This document shows, in pieces, positions 11,374 through 21,005 of a stretch of DNA of 64,000 nucleotides. The stretch's first letter is position 1; every line of letters starts with the position of its first letter. The translations under genes and the position numbers were made by a program. This DNA comes from Hebobacterum sp964559435 (GTDB taxonomy: Bacteria; Armatimonadota; Hebobacteria; Hebobacterales; Hebobacteraceae), in assembly GCA_964559435.1 (NCBI GenBank), contig CAZLHI010000001.1, positions 1 through 64,000 on the forward strand. The letters run 5' to 3'. Below the pieces are notes generated by a model. The model worked only from the letters and a program-made list of their open reading frames with translations. It was not told where the DNA came from and did no database searches.

Positions 11374-12291
11374 TCAAGCTCTGTAGCCGGAGCCGCTTTC
11401 CCCAAACCGATAGCGCTCTCGTTCAATCAGCGGGGTCTTGAAGCTCGCCCTGATCCGGCCCGTCTTCTCCAGGTGGTCGAGGCACGCGCGCAGACATCCC
11501 CGCCCGACACAGACCGAGAAGTGGCGGAAGCGGTGTTTCAGCCACTTGTGATAACCCGGCTCCTCCCCCTCCGGCTCGTCACCGGTCCAGAAGGGAGAGT
11601 AGGGCGGGTCCATTCCCCAGTGGACGCGCATGCACTTCTCAGCGTCGAACGGAGCATGCGAGTACTCGTGCCCCTCGATGCTGATCGTGATCCTGCGTTC
11701 CCGCCCAATTGCGCAGGCCTCGCACTCCCGCACGCATGCCATGCAGCCATCGCACACCGCCCCGGTGAAGAGCGGCGTCGGGTCCAACTCGGCCTCCGTT
11801 AGAACGACGAAGACCCGCTGCCTCGGCCCGAACTGCGGGGTGAGCAACAGCTTCGAGTGGCCCAGCTCCCCCAGCCCGGCCGCCACGCCAGCGACGCGCA
11901 AGGACACAATCCCGTCAGGCCCAGCCGGCTGATCGTCGCGCAGTTGTCGACCGGCATGCGGGTGGAAGGGATTGTGCACCGGAACGCTCGTGCAGCCTTC
12001 CTCCTCCAGCAGCATCGTGATCGCCCGCAGTGTCTGGATCGCGAGCACCTCGTTCAGGTACCAGTACGCATCGGCGGAGTAGGCCTGGAAGTACGTTCCT
12101 TCCTCGGCCGCTTTCAGCGTGCCCCGCGGCTGCCTGACCGCCACGGCCACGACGCTGCGAGTCTGCGGGAAGATCGTGTGGGGGTGGCAGTCTTCGGGCG
12201 CGCCCTCGAAGCGCGAGATCGGCGCCAACCCAACGAGATCCGCTCCGCTCTCCAGCGCGACCCGCCGGACGCGTTCCGTGAGAGCATCCAT
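11374..12291 (-). CDS. QueG-like 4Fe-4S protein
   Basis: A 305-residue cytoplasmic protein. Residues 1-170 resemble the corrinoid-binding N-terminal region of epoxyqueuosine reductase (TRSVVAVAV; LGELGHSKLLLTPQFGPRQR). The sequence CDGCMACVREC around residue 180 is one 4Fe-4S site of the form CxxCxxCxxxC. A further cysteine pair (SVCVGRGCLRAC) follows near the C-terminus. True QueG carries two classical clusters and HEAT repeats, which are not clear here, so this is probably a related reductase of the QueG/reductive-dehalogenase-like group rather than QueG itself. AGGAGA lies six bases before the ATG. Confidence 0.6.
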   Translation of the reverse strand: MDALTERVRRVALESGADLVGLAPISRFEGAPEDCHPHTIFPQTRSVVAVAVRQPRGTLKAAEEGTYFQAYSADAYWYLNEVLAIQTLRAITMLLEEEGCTSVPVHNPFHPHAGRQLRDDQPAGPDGIVSLRVAGVAAGLGELGHSKLLLTPQFGPRQRVFVVLTEAELDPTPLFTGAVCDGCMACVRECEACAIGRERRITISIEGHEYSHAPFDAEKCMRVHWGMDPPYSPFWTGDEPEGEEPGYHKWLKHRFRHFSVCVGRGCLRACLDHLEKTGRIRASFKTPLIERERYRFGESGSGYRA

Positions 12292-12571
12292 AGGCAGTCT
12301 CCTATCTCAGAGTGATCAACCGCATCATACCCCGCCTGCCCCCAACTTCCCTAGAGGGCATCGCCCAAGGGCGCCGGACACGCAGTGTGAGAAGCCAGGA
12401 GATCCAGCGGCAGAAGAAACCCAGCCAGTCGAAACCGCAGAGGCGCCGGCGCGCGCTACCTGTAAGGGCGGGCCGCACAGGACGCCGATGTGAGGAACTC
12501 TGCGCTTTCGTGAACCGTCTAATCCACTCCGGCAGCAGTCCGGCCCATCTCGCACACTGAAGGGGGAACAC

Positions 12572-13846
12572 ATGCCGCGCCTATCTGCTGTGGCTTCGCC
12601 TGCTTGCATCGCTGTTCTGGCCCTCGTCGCGACGCCGCTCGCGATTGGCTCAGCGCAAGCCGCAGAGCCCTTCCCTCGCCTCCCCAAGGTGGTGTGGGAG
12701 CTGTATCTGCCCGAAGAGCACGAGGCCTGCGGCCCCCTCTACCCCCTCTATGCCGCCCTGCCGGCGGCCGATCTCCAAAGGCTGCATTCCGGCGAGAAGG
12801 TGTACTTCTCCGATGAGGACCTGGACGATGAGGCTGCCGTCAAGCTCGCCACCTGGTTCAACTCTGCGCGCTGGGGGTGTGATCCGCCGGCCGAATACCT
12901 GGATGAAGATAAGATTCGTCGGTCCACGCTGCTCTGGAAATGTGAAGACAACGTCGTTGAGTTCTGCCTCGAGAGCCCGCAGAAGAAGATCTGGAAGAAG
13001 CTCACTGTGGCGTGCGCGCCCGAGCGCGCGGAGTGGGTGCGAGACGGCCTGCCGCTGTTCCCCCACTGGACGATGACGACCTGGGCCGGGGGGCCGCGCC
13101 CGCCAGCGCCCCAGCTCAGCCAGGACCGGATCCGGCAGCACGAGATGAGGGCTGCGGCACAAGGTTACTCAGCCACACGCACGGCCAGGAACGAGGTGAT
13201 GTTCCTGCGGTCCTACTGGCTGCCGAGACGCTCGATCTACCGCGTCTATGCCGAGCTGACTCCTGACCAACTGCGACAGCTCCACCTGCAGGGCAGGCTT
13301 CTGCTCGCGTTCGATGATCTCACTCCGGCCCACCGGGAGGCCGTCACGGCGGCAGTAGATGTCAAGCGTCTGTACACGAACCGTGCCTGGCAGCAGCCGC
13401 TGGACTACCGGAGGACTCCCGAGGCACGCGCGCGACACTTCGATATCACCACGGCAGTGTTCGACTACGCAGGAAGCGACCCCCAGAGTCCGGGGCTGAC
13501 TGGCAATGCACTTGGCATGAAACTGCCTGGGGTAGACCCGTGCCCCCCGCCCGCGCGCATAGTCTTCATGAGCATTGACGCAAGCTATCCGCCTATCCCC
13601 GGGAAGCCGCCGACGTGGCACACCTTCCTCGTCGCCATGCCGCCTGAACTGCAGAACTCGCTGCTCGAGTGGCGGACGGCCTACGACTCCTGGTGGGTCA
13701 GCGCACACACCGTCGTGGGCTCTCGGTTTGTCACGAAGCCGTGGGCCGGCCGGCAGCCGACACATCCAGCGGACGCCGGACCGCCTCCCCCTCCGCCGAT
13801 ACGGTGGGCGGTAGAGGGAGGCATGGGCGGAGGAACGCCTCCATAG
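12572..13846 (+). CDS. secreted protein of unknown function
   Basis: A 424-residue protein that I do not recognise. A signal peptide of about 30 residues ends near SAQAAEPF. The mature part is rich in Trp, Pro and charged residues, with several cysteines in the first third (EACGPLYP, WGCDPP, WKCEDNVVEFCLE). Near the C-terminus a PPPPPP tract precedes a Gly-rich tail (GGMGGGTPP), which could be disordered. Two segments, ALPAADLQRLHSGEKVYF and ELTPDQLRQLHLQGRLLLAF, are similar and suggest an internal duplication. AGGGGG stands six bases before the ATG. Confidence 0.6.
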   Translation: MPRLSAVASPACIAVLALVATPLAIGSAQAAEPFPRLPKVVWELYLPEEHEACGPLYPLYAALPAADLQRLHSGEKVYFSDEDLDDEAAVKLATWFNSARWGCDPPAEYLDEDKIRRSTLLWKCEDNVVEFCLESPQKKIWKKLTVACAPERAEWVRDGLPLFPHWTMTTWAGGPRPPAPQLSQDRIRQHEMRAAAQGYSATRTARNEVMFLRSYWLPRRSIYRVYAELTPDQLRQLHLQGRLLLAFDDLTPAHREAVTAAVDVKRLYTNRAWQQPLDYRRTPEARARHFDITTAVFDYAGSDPQSPGLTGNALGMKLPGVDPCPPPARIVFMSIDASYPPIPGKPPTWHTFLVAMPPELQNSLLEWRTAYDSWWVSAHTVVGSRFVTKPWAGRQPTHPADAGPPPPPPIRWAVEGGMGGGTPP

Positions 13847-13983
13847 ACCTCTGAGCGGTGGTGCCGAGGGTGGAAAAGTGGAGACGGTGGAGCGCTGAGT
13901 AGGCGCCACGCGAGACTCTTGGCACAGTGTGCCCGGAGGTGCGGGCCGGTGCTGCGCCTTCCAGGCGCCCCTGTGAGGGGTCG

Positions 13984-14763
13984 CTACCGACGCCGCAGGG
14001 CCCGTGTTGCGCTCTCCTCCATCCGAAACAGACACCCCTCGTCGATCCCGATCGCCCGGAGCTCCTCCTCGGTGGCGAACTGCGGACCGCGGCAGCCGAT
14101 GTGAGCGGGATGGTGGGCATCGCTGTTGATGGACAGTGTGCAGCTTTCTTCCAGGAATATCGAGAACAGCCACTTCGCTTCTTCGGAAGCCATACGCAGG
14201 AAGCGCGGGTTGCACTCCATCGCGACACCTACCTCGGCCGCCATACGCGCAAAGCTCCGCACCTCGGCCTCATCGGCCGCCCGCACGAAATCCGGAAATG
14301 AGTATCGACACGCCGGGACGTGAAGCGGATGCACGATGATGTCTACATATCCCAGATCGACCGCGCCCCGCATGAGGTCTAGCATGTACGCGGCCATTGA
14401 GCGCGGTTCGTCGATGAACTCCCGCTCCACTCCCGGGTCGTACAGGTGGCTTGCGGACACCATCACATAGTCGAGCCCGGCCGCGAGCTCTGAATCTACC
14501 GAGACGCGATCGGAGGCCTGCATGTCGGCCTCGCACCCTACGTAGATGCGCATGCCGCTATGTTCCTTCGGCAGCGCCTTGCGCGCAATTGCGGGCCTCT
14601 CTCGATGACGACTGAAGAACACGTGGTCTGAGATGCCGATCGCTCCCAGATCAGCCTCACGCCCGGCCGCTACGACCGCCTCCAACGTGGCCGAGGGATC
14701 GCCGCAATCTGACAGGTGGGTGTGGATGTGGAAGTCCGTGCGGATTAGTCTACTCAACCTCAA
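13984..14763 (-). CDS. PHP-domain phosphoesterase
   Basis: A 259-residue metal-dependent hydrolase of the PHP superfamily. The four motifs are present in order: DFHIHTHLSDCG, ISDHVFFS, YVGCEADM with VHPLH, and SINSDAHHP near the C-terminus. The last motif is typical of histidinol-phosphatase-like and nucleotide- or oligonucleotide-cleaving PHP enzymes, so the substrate is not certain. A histidinol phosphatase role is possible given hisB and hisD elsewhere in the window, but the gene is 9 kb away and stands alone. Confidence 0.75.
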   Translation of the reverse strand: MRLSRLIRTDFHIHTHLSDCGDPSATLEAVVAAGREADLGAIGISDHVFFSRHRERPAIARKALPKEHSGMRIYVGCEADMQASDRVSVDSELAAGLDYVMVSASHLYDPGVEREFIDEPRSMAAYMLDLMRGAVDLGYVDIIVHPLHVPACRYSFPDFVRAADEAEVRSFARMAAEVGVAMECNPRFLRMASEEAKWLFSIFLEESCTLSINSDAHHPAHIGCRGPQFATEEELRAIGIDEGCLFRMEESATRALRRR

Positions 14764-14924
14764 GCTCCGATTGTGGCTGCGAGCACTGCCCTAACGGAGA
14801 ACGCCGCAGTTAGGTATTCCACGTGACCGCCCGGAACTCCCTCAGGGCTCGTGATGGTGTTCCGGAAAAGGAGCACAGACACTGAACCCGAAGAGCAGAT
14901 CATCTGAACTGGACGGAGTGGCCC

Positions 14925-16499
14925 ATGTTGTCCCGCCTCCTCTTCCCGCTTGTAGCTGTCCTGCTGACAGCCTGGCCCTGTTCTGGTGTGGTTGTTGGGG
15001 GCAATCCGTCGGAAGGAGAACCTCCCTTGTCATCCTCTCCTCCCCCTCCGAATCCAACGCACAAGACAGGTCTCACCTACGGCTTCCGCTACGATCCCAT
15101 GAAGTTCGTCGAGAATGACCAAAGCCTCCAGGGCGCGCTCGTCCGCACCATGGTCTTCCGGAAGCCGCAAGCGGGCGACGCTGCCATTCTCCAAGCCGAG
15201 ATCGCCAAGATCCTCGCGGAGCAGCGCGACGATGGCGCCTTCGCCGACAACGCCAAGGACACCGGCTCGAAGCTCCTCGAATTGCTCAAGCTCGGCTACC
15301 CACACGATCGCCCAGAGGTGCAGCGCGCGGCGGACGCCATCATCCGTCAGGCACGCACCGGGAAAGCTGAAGGTGAGGATTTGGAGAAGGATGCCGGCCT
15401 CGCCGTCTACCCACTGGAGGCCCTCTGCCTCCTCGGCCGCAGCGATCTTCCGGAGGTCAAGGACTCCCTGACCTGGTACCTGGAGCAGCCGGATAAGTGG
15501 AACGATCCCTGGAAAGGCTGCCCCTGGACTCCCGAGGTCTTCTGGACCGCTCTCTGGGCCGGTCGCGAGTACCTCGACACTATGCCCACGATCGAGGAGG
15601 GCATGCGGCGCGTCGCCGAGAGTATGAACGCGGCCGGATGTTCCGCCTACAATGCTCCCTATGCATTCGTCGATGCCGCCGGTCAGATCGACCTCCCCGA
15701 GGCCCGCGCCCTCATCGAGAAGCAGATCCCGATGGTCCTCCGTGGCCAGCGCCCGGACGGCGGCTGGGGCAACGAGACTCTCATAGTCTTCCGGGCCCTC
15801 AAGCGCCACGGGTTCTTCGACACGCTGCGCGATCTCCCGCCGCTGCCGCCGGACTGGGAGATCGTCCGCTCCATCCCCGCGCCCGGCGTCAATCTCTGGA
15901 CGATGACTTGGGACGGTGAGCGCCTCTGGGTCTACGACCGCGAGGACAACTCTGCCATCGCCGTCTCACCCGGAGACGGAAAGGTGCAGAAGACGCTTAC
16001 ACTTCCCGTTACAGACGTGTACGGCATAGGCTGGTGGGGTGGCTGCCTGGCCATCACCCAGACCAACCCAAAGAAGCTCCTGCAAGTCGACGCCGACTCG
16101 GGCGAGATCAAGCGCGAAATCGTCGTCGATAAAGGCGACTGGACCTGGGTCGGCGCTGCGAGTGAGGTGAACGGCAAAGTCTGGGTCGCCGACCGCTTCT
16201 CGCCGGGCGTGATCATCATCGACCCGGCCAACACAGACGATCGTGACTTCAAGATCCTCGCCGGGCCCGGACCCGAGTCCTTCACCTCCATGCCCGACGG
16301 CGTGTGGCACGCCGACTTCTGGGCGCCCGTCCTCATTAAGACGAGCTATGACGGCGAGCTTCTGGACTGGGGCGATCAAGTCTTCGAGCGCGGGACGGCC
16401 GGCCTCGCCTTCGACGGCGAGAACCTGTGGGCGCTCGATGGAGTCAATCGTCGGATTTGTGTGATCGAGAAGGCGGAGACGGGTGTCGGCGAGAACTGA
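14925..16499 (+). CDS. secreted alpha/alpha-toroid plus beta-propeller protein
   Basis: A 524-residue exported protein with two parts. After a signal peptide (to about residue 22) and a Pro/Ser-rich linker, residues 70-300 look like the prenyltransferase/squalene-cyclase alpha-toroid fold, with repeat signatures LAEQRDDGAFADN and GQRPDGGWGNETLIVFRAL. Residues 315-520 form blades of a WD40/NHL-like propeller (NLWTMTWDGERLWVYDRED, GLAFDGENLWALDG). No cyclase DxDD motif is visible, so it is more likely a binding or scaffold protein than an enzyme. GGAG stands seven bases before the ATG. Partner and role are unknown. Confidence 0.6.
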   Translation: MLSRLLFPLVAVLLTAWPCSGVVVGGNPSEGEPPLSSSPPPPNPTHKTGLTYGFRYDPMKFVENDQSLQGALVRTMVFRKPQAGDAAILQAEIAKILAEQRDDGAFADNAKDTGSKLLELLKLGYPHDRPEVQRAADAIIRQARTGKAEGEDLEKDAGLAVYPLEALCLLGRSDLPEVKDSLTWYLEQPDKWNDPWKGCPWTPEVFWTALWAGREYLDTMPTIEEGMRRVAESMNAAGCSAYNAPYAFVDAAGQIDLPEARALIEKQIPMVLRGQRPDGGWGNETLIVFRALKRHGFFDTLRDLPPLPPDWEIVRSIPAPGVNLWTMTWDGERLWVYDREDNSAIAVSPGDGKVQKTLTLPVTDVYGIGWWGGCLAITQTNPKKLLQVDADSGEIKREIVVDKGDWTWVGAASEVNGKVWVADRFSPGVIIIDPANTDDRDFKILAGPGPESFTSMPDGVWHADFWAPVLIKTSYDGELLDWGDQVFERGTAGLAFDGENLWALDGVNRRICVIEKAETGVGEN

Positions 16500-16536
16500 G
16501 GTGCGCCGCAAGACGACACCACCATGGGAGAGAGCC

Positions 16537-17856
16537 ATGACCCACACACGCCGGCTGGCTACGTGCACGCTCCTGATCTCCTTGTTGGCCAGCGCAATTG
16601 TCGCTGCTGACGCGCCAACATCCGAAGAGATCATCGCCAAACAGCAGGCATACTTCCAGAGCATCCGCTCGATCGAGTTCTACTCAACGTTTACGCTCCA
16701 CTTCAGTCCCCAGATGATGGAGCAGATGCAGAAAGATGGACAGAAGCCGCGCGAGAAGATCGAGCAGGGGTTGCGGCTGGCGGTAAGTGGTGGGCAGTTC
16801 CGGGCGGAAGCGACACTGGAGAACTTCCAGACTCGCGAGCCGTTCACGGCCATCCACGCGTTCGACGGGGAGCGATATCAGCTTCACTTCGAGCCGGAGG
16901 AGCCGATGATGCAGCCCGTGCTGATGCCTGGTAGGCCGTACCTGGTGATGGATCCCCTGACTTCGATCTGGGCACTCGCGCTGGCCGATGGGGAGGAGGC
17001 GTCGCTGGCGACGCTGCAGGGCGACGCGTTCTGGGAGCGACTCTCGGGCATGGTCGCCGGCAGCGAGGAGGTCGTCTGGGAGGGACGCGAGGCAATGGTC
17101 CTCAAGCTGGAGATACCGAACACGATCAGCCCCGGCACCATCCCCGTGGAGGCGTTCTTCGCGGAGGACATAGGGTACGCGCCGGCTCTGCGCTGGCGGA
17201 TGGTGCGCCGCGGCCCGGAAACGAACGACCTCGAGATCGTCGGGGAGTTCAGGATCGCGGAGACGAGGGCCTTCGAGACCGAGTCAGGACGAATTCATAT
17301 TCCGACCCGCCTCGAGGCCGGTTCGTTCGAAGCGGGGAAGACGTTCGAACCGAGCGAGGTCATCGAGATCGACCCTGGAAGCCTGAAGCTAAACCATGAG
17401 GTCGACGATGGCGTCTTCACCGCCGCGGGCGCGCGCGTCTACCGAACAGCCAGCGGGCCGCCGCCGGAGAAGGACCAGGAGATTGCCCTGGCGATCATTG
17501 CGGCTTTTTGCGACGATACGATCTCAGAGATGGGTGAGGTGCTGAGTCCGATGCTCCTGCAGCGGCTCGAGCGCATGCCGGAGTGGATGCGGGAGGGCAC
17601 GCCGAAGCTGCTTGCGGCCCGGTTCGGGCGGCCCACGGAAGTAGAGCTGGTGTCGTCGGGACAGACGAGCCCGATCGCGCTGGAGTCCGTGTGGGCGGTA
17701 AAGGCAGAAGGGCGCGACTTCCAGATGCGGCTGTGGTTCAGCCAAGGGCGGGTGTCCGGCATATGGCTGCGGTTGGCGTCGGAACAGGAGTGGTCGCCGC
17801 TGCCGCAGGCGGGCACTGAGTTCGTCGTCGAGAACAAAGTGCCCCCAGGGTGGTAA
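16537..17856 (+). CDS. secreted protein, possibly LolA-like fold
   Basis: A 439-residue exported protein. The chosen ATG at 16537 gives a clean signal peptide (MTHTRRLATCTLLISLLASA) and follows GGGAGAG; the longer frame from 16483 overlaps the upstream gene and would bury the signal. Residues 30-250 (IIAKQQAYFQSIRSIEF, then alternating strands with FRAEATLE, IHAFDGERYQL and VLKLEIP) resemble the half-barrel of LolA/RseB-type outer-membrane lipoprotein carriers. The C-terminal 130 residues are unrelated and unrecognised. It lies 37 bases after the toroid/propeller gene on the same strand, so the two may be co-expressed. Confidence 0.5.
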   Translation: MTHTRRLATCTLLISLLASAIVAADAPTSEEIIAKQQAYFQSIRSIEFYSTFTLHFSPQMMEQMQKDGQKPREKIEQGLRLAVSGGQFRAEATLENFQTREPFTAIHAFDGERYQLHFEPEEPMMQPVLMPGRPYLVMDPLTSIWALALADGEEASLATLQGDAFWERLSGMVAGSEEVVWEGREAMVLKLEIPNTISPGTIPVEAFFAEDIGYAPALRWRMVRRGPETNDLEIVGEFRIAETRAFETESGRIHIPTRLEAGSFEAGKTFEPSEVIEIDPGSLKLNHEVDDGVFTAAGARVYRTASGPPPEKDQEIALAIIAAFCDDTISEMGEVLSPMLLQRLERMPEWMREGTPKLLAARFGRPTEVELVSSGQTSPIALESVWAVKAEGRDFQMRLWFSQGRVSGIWLRLASEQEWSPLPQAGTEFVVENKVPPGW

Positions 17857-17967
17857 CTCCAGGGCACTTGCATATTCGCCGGGCAGACGTGCGAAACGCT
17901 GCCGCGACGCAGGGGGAGGCCAGACTCCGACGAAGGGCATCAGAGATAGGAGTCTAGCCGAGGGTAC

Positions 17968-19803
17968 GTGGGACCCATGCGGATTCGCACGATACCTCTT
18001 CTCGCCGTATGTCTGCTATCTTTCTCGTGCAACGTGCTCCGTGCGAGTCAACAGACCGTGTTGCCGATCGAGCCAGGCCGCTGGGAGAAGATCGCCTTCC
18101 CGCCCGCCGGCGTCAGCGTCGAGCAGGCCGCCTCCTTCGACATCGTGACCGACCCGGCCAGGGGCCCAGTTCTCGCTGTCGCGAACTGGCGCGCCGGGCG
18201 CTGGGGGGCACGCTACGGCTATGTCGATCCCTTGCCTTCTCGCAAGGGCACGATTCGAGGGCTCTACCGCACGGACAACATCGAAGGGCGCTGCGCGGGT
18301 GTATGGGTCCAGTACTACGCCGACGGACGGTATCTTCACGCCGACAGGACGACGCTCGAACCGGCCGCGGAATGGACGCCGTTCGAACTCGTGTTCGGCC
18401 GCCCACCGCCGGGGACGGAGGCCGCCCGACTCGGGCTCGGCCTTCGCCGCCGTACAGAGGGCACGGTTCTCTTCGCGAAAGTATCGGTGACAGACGAAGC
18501 CCCGCCAGTGGAGTTCCCGGCGGAGCCTGGTCCCATCACGCGACCGGACCCGCCGCAGGAGTTCAAGCCTGGCGAGTATTTCCGTGTGGAGAACAACGGC
18601 GATCTCTGGTGGTTGGTCAGCCCGGCCGGCAAGGCCTTCTATTCCGTCGGCACCGATGGGCCGTGGTATCGGGAAGGGGATGATAGAGCCGAGAAGGACC
18701 GGCGCCATGTGTCCTGGCTGCGGCGGCTGAAGGTCAACTCTCTCGCGGGCTGGACCGATGTCCACCGATGGTCGCGAATCAACGATGAGCTGATAGCACA
18801 AGGCGAGACGGCTTTCGCCACCTTCGTCTCCATGGAGACGGGCACCTGGTGGGGGGACTTCGACCACGTGCGCGATGCGAACGGCGACCCTCAGGGTCGG
18901 AATCACGCCTTCCCCGATCCCTTCGATCCGGGCTTCGCACGCGCCTATCGCTCTCGGGTGCAGGAGATAGCCAAGCTCGTCCGCGGGAAGCCCTGGCATG
19001 CCGGATGGTTCGCCGACAATGAGATCGATCATTCGAACCTACATCGCTACGTCTATTCACGGCACTGCGCGGCCGCTTTTCGGGACTTTCTCGAGCGACG
19101 CTATGACGGGAAGATAGGCGCGCTGAACCAAGCTTGGGAGACCGACTTCGAGTCGTTTCAGGCGATCGTGGCTCGGCGGCCGGAGCCGCCCGGGCGCGAG
19201 TGCAAGATGACCGGCGATTTCCGCCTCTTTGCTCGCGAGATCGTCAAGAAGTATACGGATGTGACGCTCGATATCATCCGGGAGGAAGACCCGGGCCATC
19301 TGGTCTTCTCGCCCCGGCTCATGTTCGGCGACACCGAATACGCCGATCTCTACTCACGCTATGACGCCATAGCCGTGAACTGCTACCCGTCTAACAATGA
19401 GCCCGGGTTGAGCGCAGAGGCGAAGAGTATTCTGCGCGACATTCATGAGAGATCAGACCGGCCAATTATCATCGGCGAATGGTCCGTCCCCGCTGTCGAC
19501 TCCGGCCTCTACGATGACCCCGACAATCTCGACTGGTCCTGGCCGCAAACCGTGCCGACTCAGACCGACCGCGCCCGTCAGGCGGCCTGCGTGACGATCG
19601 ATTTCTACAACCTGCCGTTCATCATCGGCGCCCACTGGTTCATATGGTACGACTTCGATTCAGGGGAGCGCCGTGCCAACCGCGGGCTCTTCAAGGCCAA
19701 CGACGAGCCGTGGACAGAGGCCATTGACGCGCTCGCGAAGGCTCACCAGAGGATCGGAAGCCCTGTCCTCGCAGACCCATACAAAACCGGCCCCGCGCGC
19801 TAA
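17968..19803 (+). CDS. secreted clan GH-A glycoside hydrolase (GH42/GH50-like)
   Basis: A 611-residue exported enzyme. A signal peptide is followed by a beta-sandwich-like domain (residues about 35-190), then a TIM barrel entered at YFRVENNGDLWWLVSPAGKA. GWFADNEIDHSNLH carries the Asn-Glu pair expected for the acid/base of clan GH-A, and PIIIGEWSVPAVDSG would hold the nucleophile glutamate. Overall layout is closest to GH50 agarase and GH42 galactosidase relatives; the substrate is not evident. The start is a GTG after GAGGG; an ATG nine bases on (17977) is an alternative. It converges on galT, which would take up released galactose if the enzyme is a galactosidase. Confidence 0.7.
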   Translation: MGPMRIRTIPLLAVCLLSFSCNVLRASQQTVLPIEPGRWEKIAFPPAGVSVEQAASFDIVTDPARGPVLAVANWRAGRWGARYGYVDPLPSRKGTIRGLYRTDNIEGRCAGVWVQYYADGRYLHADRTTLEPAAEWTPFELVFGRPPPGTEAARLGLGLRRRTEGTVLFAKVSVTDEAPPVEFPAEPGPITRPDPPQEFKPGEYFRVENNGDLWWLVSPAGKAFYSVGTDGPWYREGDDRAEKDRRHVSWLRRLKVNSLAGWTDVHRWSRINDELIAQGETAFATFVSMETGTWWGDFDHVRDANGDPQGRNHAFPDPFDPGFARAYRSRVQEIAKLVRGKPWHAGWFADNEIDHSNLHRYVYSRHCAAAFRDFLERRYDGKIGALNQAWETDFESFQAIVARRPEPPGRECKMTGDFRLFAREIVKKYTDVTLDIIREEDPGHLVFSPRLMFGDTEYADLYSRYDAIAVNCYPSNNEPGLSAEAKSILRDIHERSDRPIIIGEWSVPAVDSGLYDDPDNLDWSWPQTVPTQTDRARQAACVTIDFYNLPFIIGAHWFIWYDFDSGERRANRGLFKANDEPWTEAIDALAKAHQRIGSPVLADPYKTGPAR

Positions 19804-19830
19804 GGAGACGGCGGTCCCCTCGGCATGCTG

Positions 19831-20880
19831 CTAGGCGGACGGCTCCGCCTCTCTCAGGAACTGCGCTGCGTCCTCTGGCGCGATGACGTTGATGTAGATG
19901 TCGCTGCCCAGTTCGAATCCGCCCAGTGTCGTGATGCGGGGGAAGATTTCCATGTGCCAGTGATAGGCCCGCACGTTGTGCTCCGCCGCCGGAGCAGTGT
20001 GGATGGCGAAGTTGTAGGAGGGGCGATCCAGCGTCTGAACCAGGCGCCCCAGTACCTCCCTCAGCACGTGGGCGAGGTCGGCGGCCTCCTCACGGCTCAT
20101 TGCAGCGAAGCGTATAGCGTGTCTTTTGGGCAGAATCCAGATCTCGAAGGGATAGCGCCCGGCATATGCGGTCACGACCAGGAAGTGATCCGTCTCAAGA
20201 ACGACACGCTCTCCCGCCTTCCTCTCGCCTCCGACGAGCGCACAGAACACGCACTTCCCGAGGTACTCCCAGTAGGTGGCCGCGCCCTGAAGCTCCACTT
20301 GAAGCTGATGGGGCATGACCGGCGCCGCGATGAGCTGTGAATGCGGATGCACCAGCGACGTTCCCGCCTGCCGCCCGTGGTTCCGGAAGATGAGCACGTG
20401 CTGTAGAGATTCGGCCGACTCGAAGGCCAGATACCGCTGCCGGTAGGCCTCGATCACCGCCTCCACCTCGGAGGTCTCCATCTCCCACAGGTCCTTGTTG
20501 TGGGTCGGGGCCTCTACGATCACCTCATGCGCGCCGTAGCCGTCTCGCAACGAATGGATCCCTTCCTGTCGCAGCCGATCCGATCCGTCCGCGCGCAGCG
20601 CGGCGAACTTGTTCGGGACCACGCGCACCCGCCAGTTCTCACCATTGGGCCTGCCGCCGTCACGGATGGCGAACACCTCGGGCGGCGTCAGGCCTTCGTT
20701 GCCAGAACAGAAAGGGCAGTTCTCATCGCGCTCAGGCAGCTGTTCCTCTTCTGCGCGGCCGGCCGCGAAATCCGAGGGGCGCGTGCGCCTGCCCCTGGCT
20801 ATGATCACCCACTCCCGCGTCACCGGGTTCTTCCGAAGCTCCGGTTGGAAATCCGCGTCTCGGCGGCTGTGGTCCACCAT
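19831..20880 (-). CDS. galT: galactose-1-phosphate uridylyltransferase GalT
   Basis: Transfers UMP between UDP-glucose and galactose-1-phosphate in the Leloir pathway (cytoplasm). The 349-residue protein has the N-terminal ENCPFCSGNE zinc-type pair and a second KCVFCALV pair, FRNHGRQAGTSLVHPHSQL with the nucleophilic HPH motif, and VRAYHWHMEIFPR near the C-terminus. Length and order fit the family. It has its own promoter and a short leader with a strong hairpin. galK and galE are not in the window. Confidence 0.95.
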   Translation of the reverse strand: MVDHSRRDADFQPELRKNPVTREWVIIARGRRTRPSDFAAGRAEEEQLPERDENCPFCSGNEGLTPPEVFAIRDGGRPNGENWRVRVVPNKFAALRADGSDRLRQEGIHSLRDGYGAHEVIVEAPTHNKDLWEMETSEVEAVIEAYRQRYLAFESAESLQHVLIFRNHGRQAGTSLVHPHSQLIAAPVMPHQLQVELQGAATYWEYLGKCVFCALVGGERKAGERVVLETDHFLVVTAYAGRYPFEIWILPKRHAIRFAAMSREEAADLAHVLREVLGRLVQTLDRPSYNFAIHTAPAAEHNVRAYHWHMEIFPRITTLGGFELGSDIYINVIAPEDAAQFLREAEPSA

Positions 20881-20897
20881 CCTTCACCCCCTAGCCG

Positions 20898-20923
20898 GAG
20901 CGCCCGCGTCTCAGCGGGCGCTC
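20898..20923 (-). other. hairpin in the galT leader
   Basis: GAGCGCCCGC (20898-20907) pairs perfectly with GCGGGCGCTC (20914-20923) around a six-base loop. It lies downstream of the predicted start site and 18 bases before the galT ATG, so it forms the 5' end of the galT message. It could also stop read-through from the ABC operon, but no T-run follows. Confidence 0.6.
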
Positions 20924-20935
20924 TCTGCCGATTGG

Positions 20936-20965
20936 ATTCTACGCCGTGCGCTGATCCGGTGTCAA
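20936..20965 (-). promoter_or_regulatory. sigma-70-type promoter for galT
   Basis: On the reverse strand TTGACA (20965-20960) and TAGAAT (20941-20936) are 18 bases apart. The start would be near 20929, about 50 bases before the galT ATG. Confidence 0.7.
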
Positions 20966-21005
20966 TGCAAGGTCGGGCCGCCGCGTCCGGAAATGCCGAC
21001 GCGCA

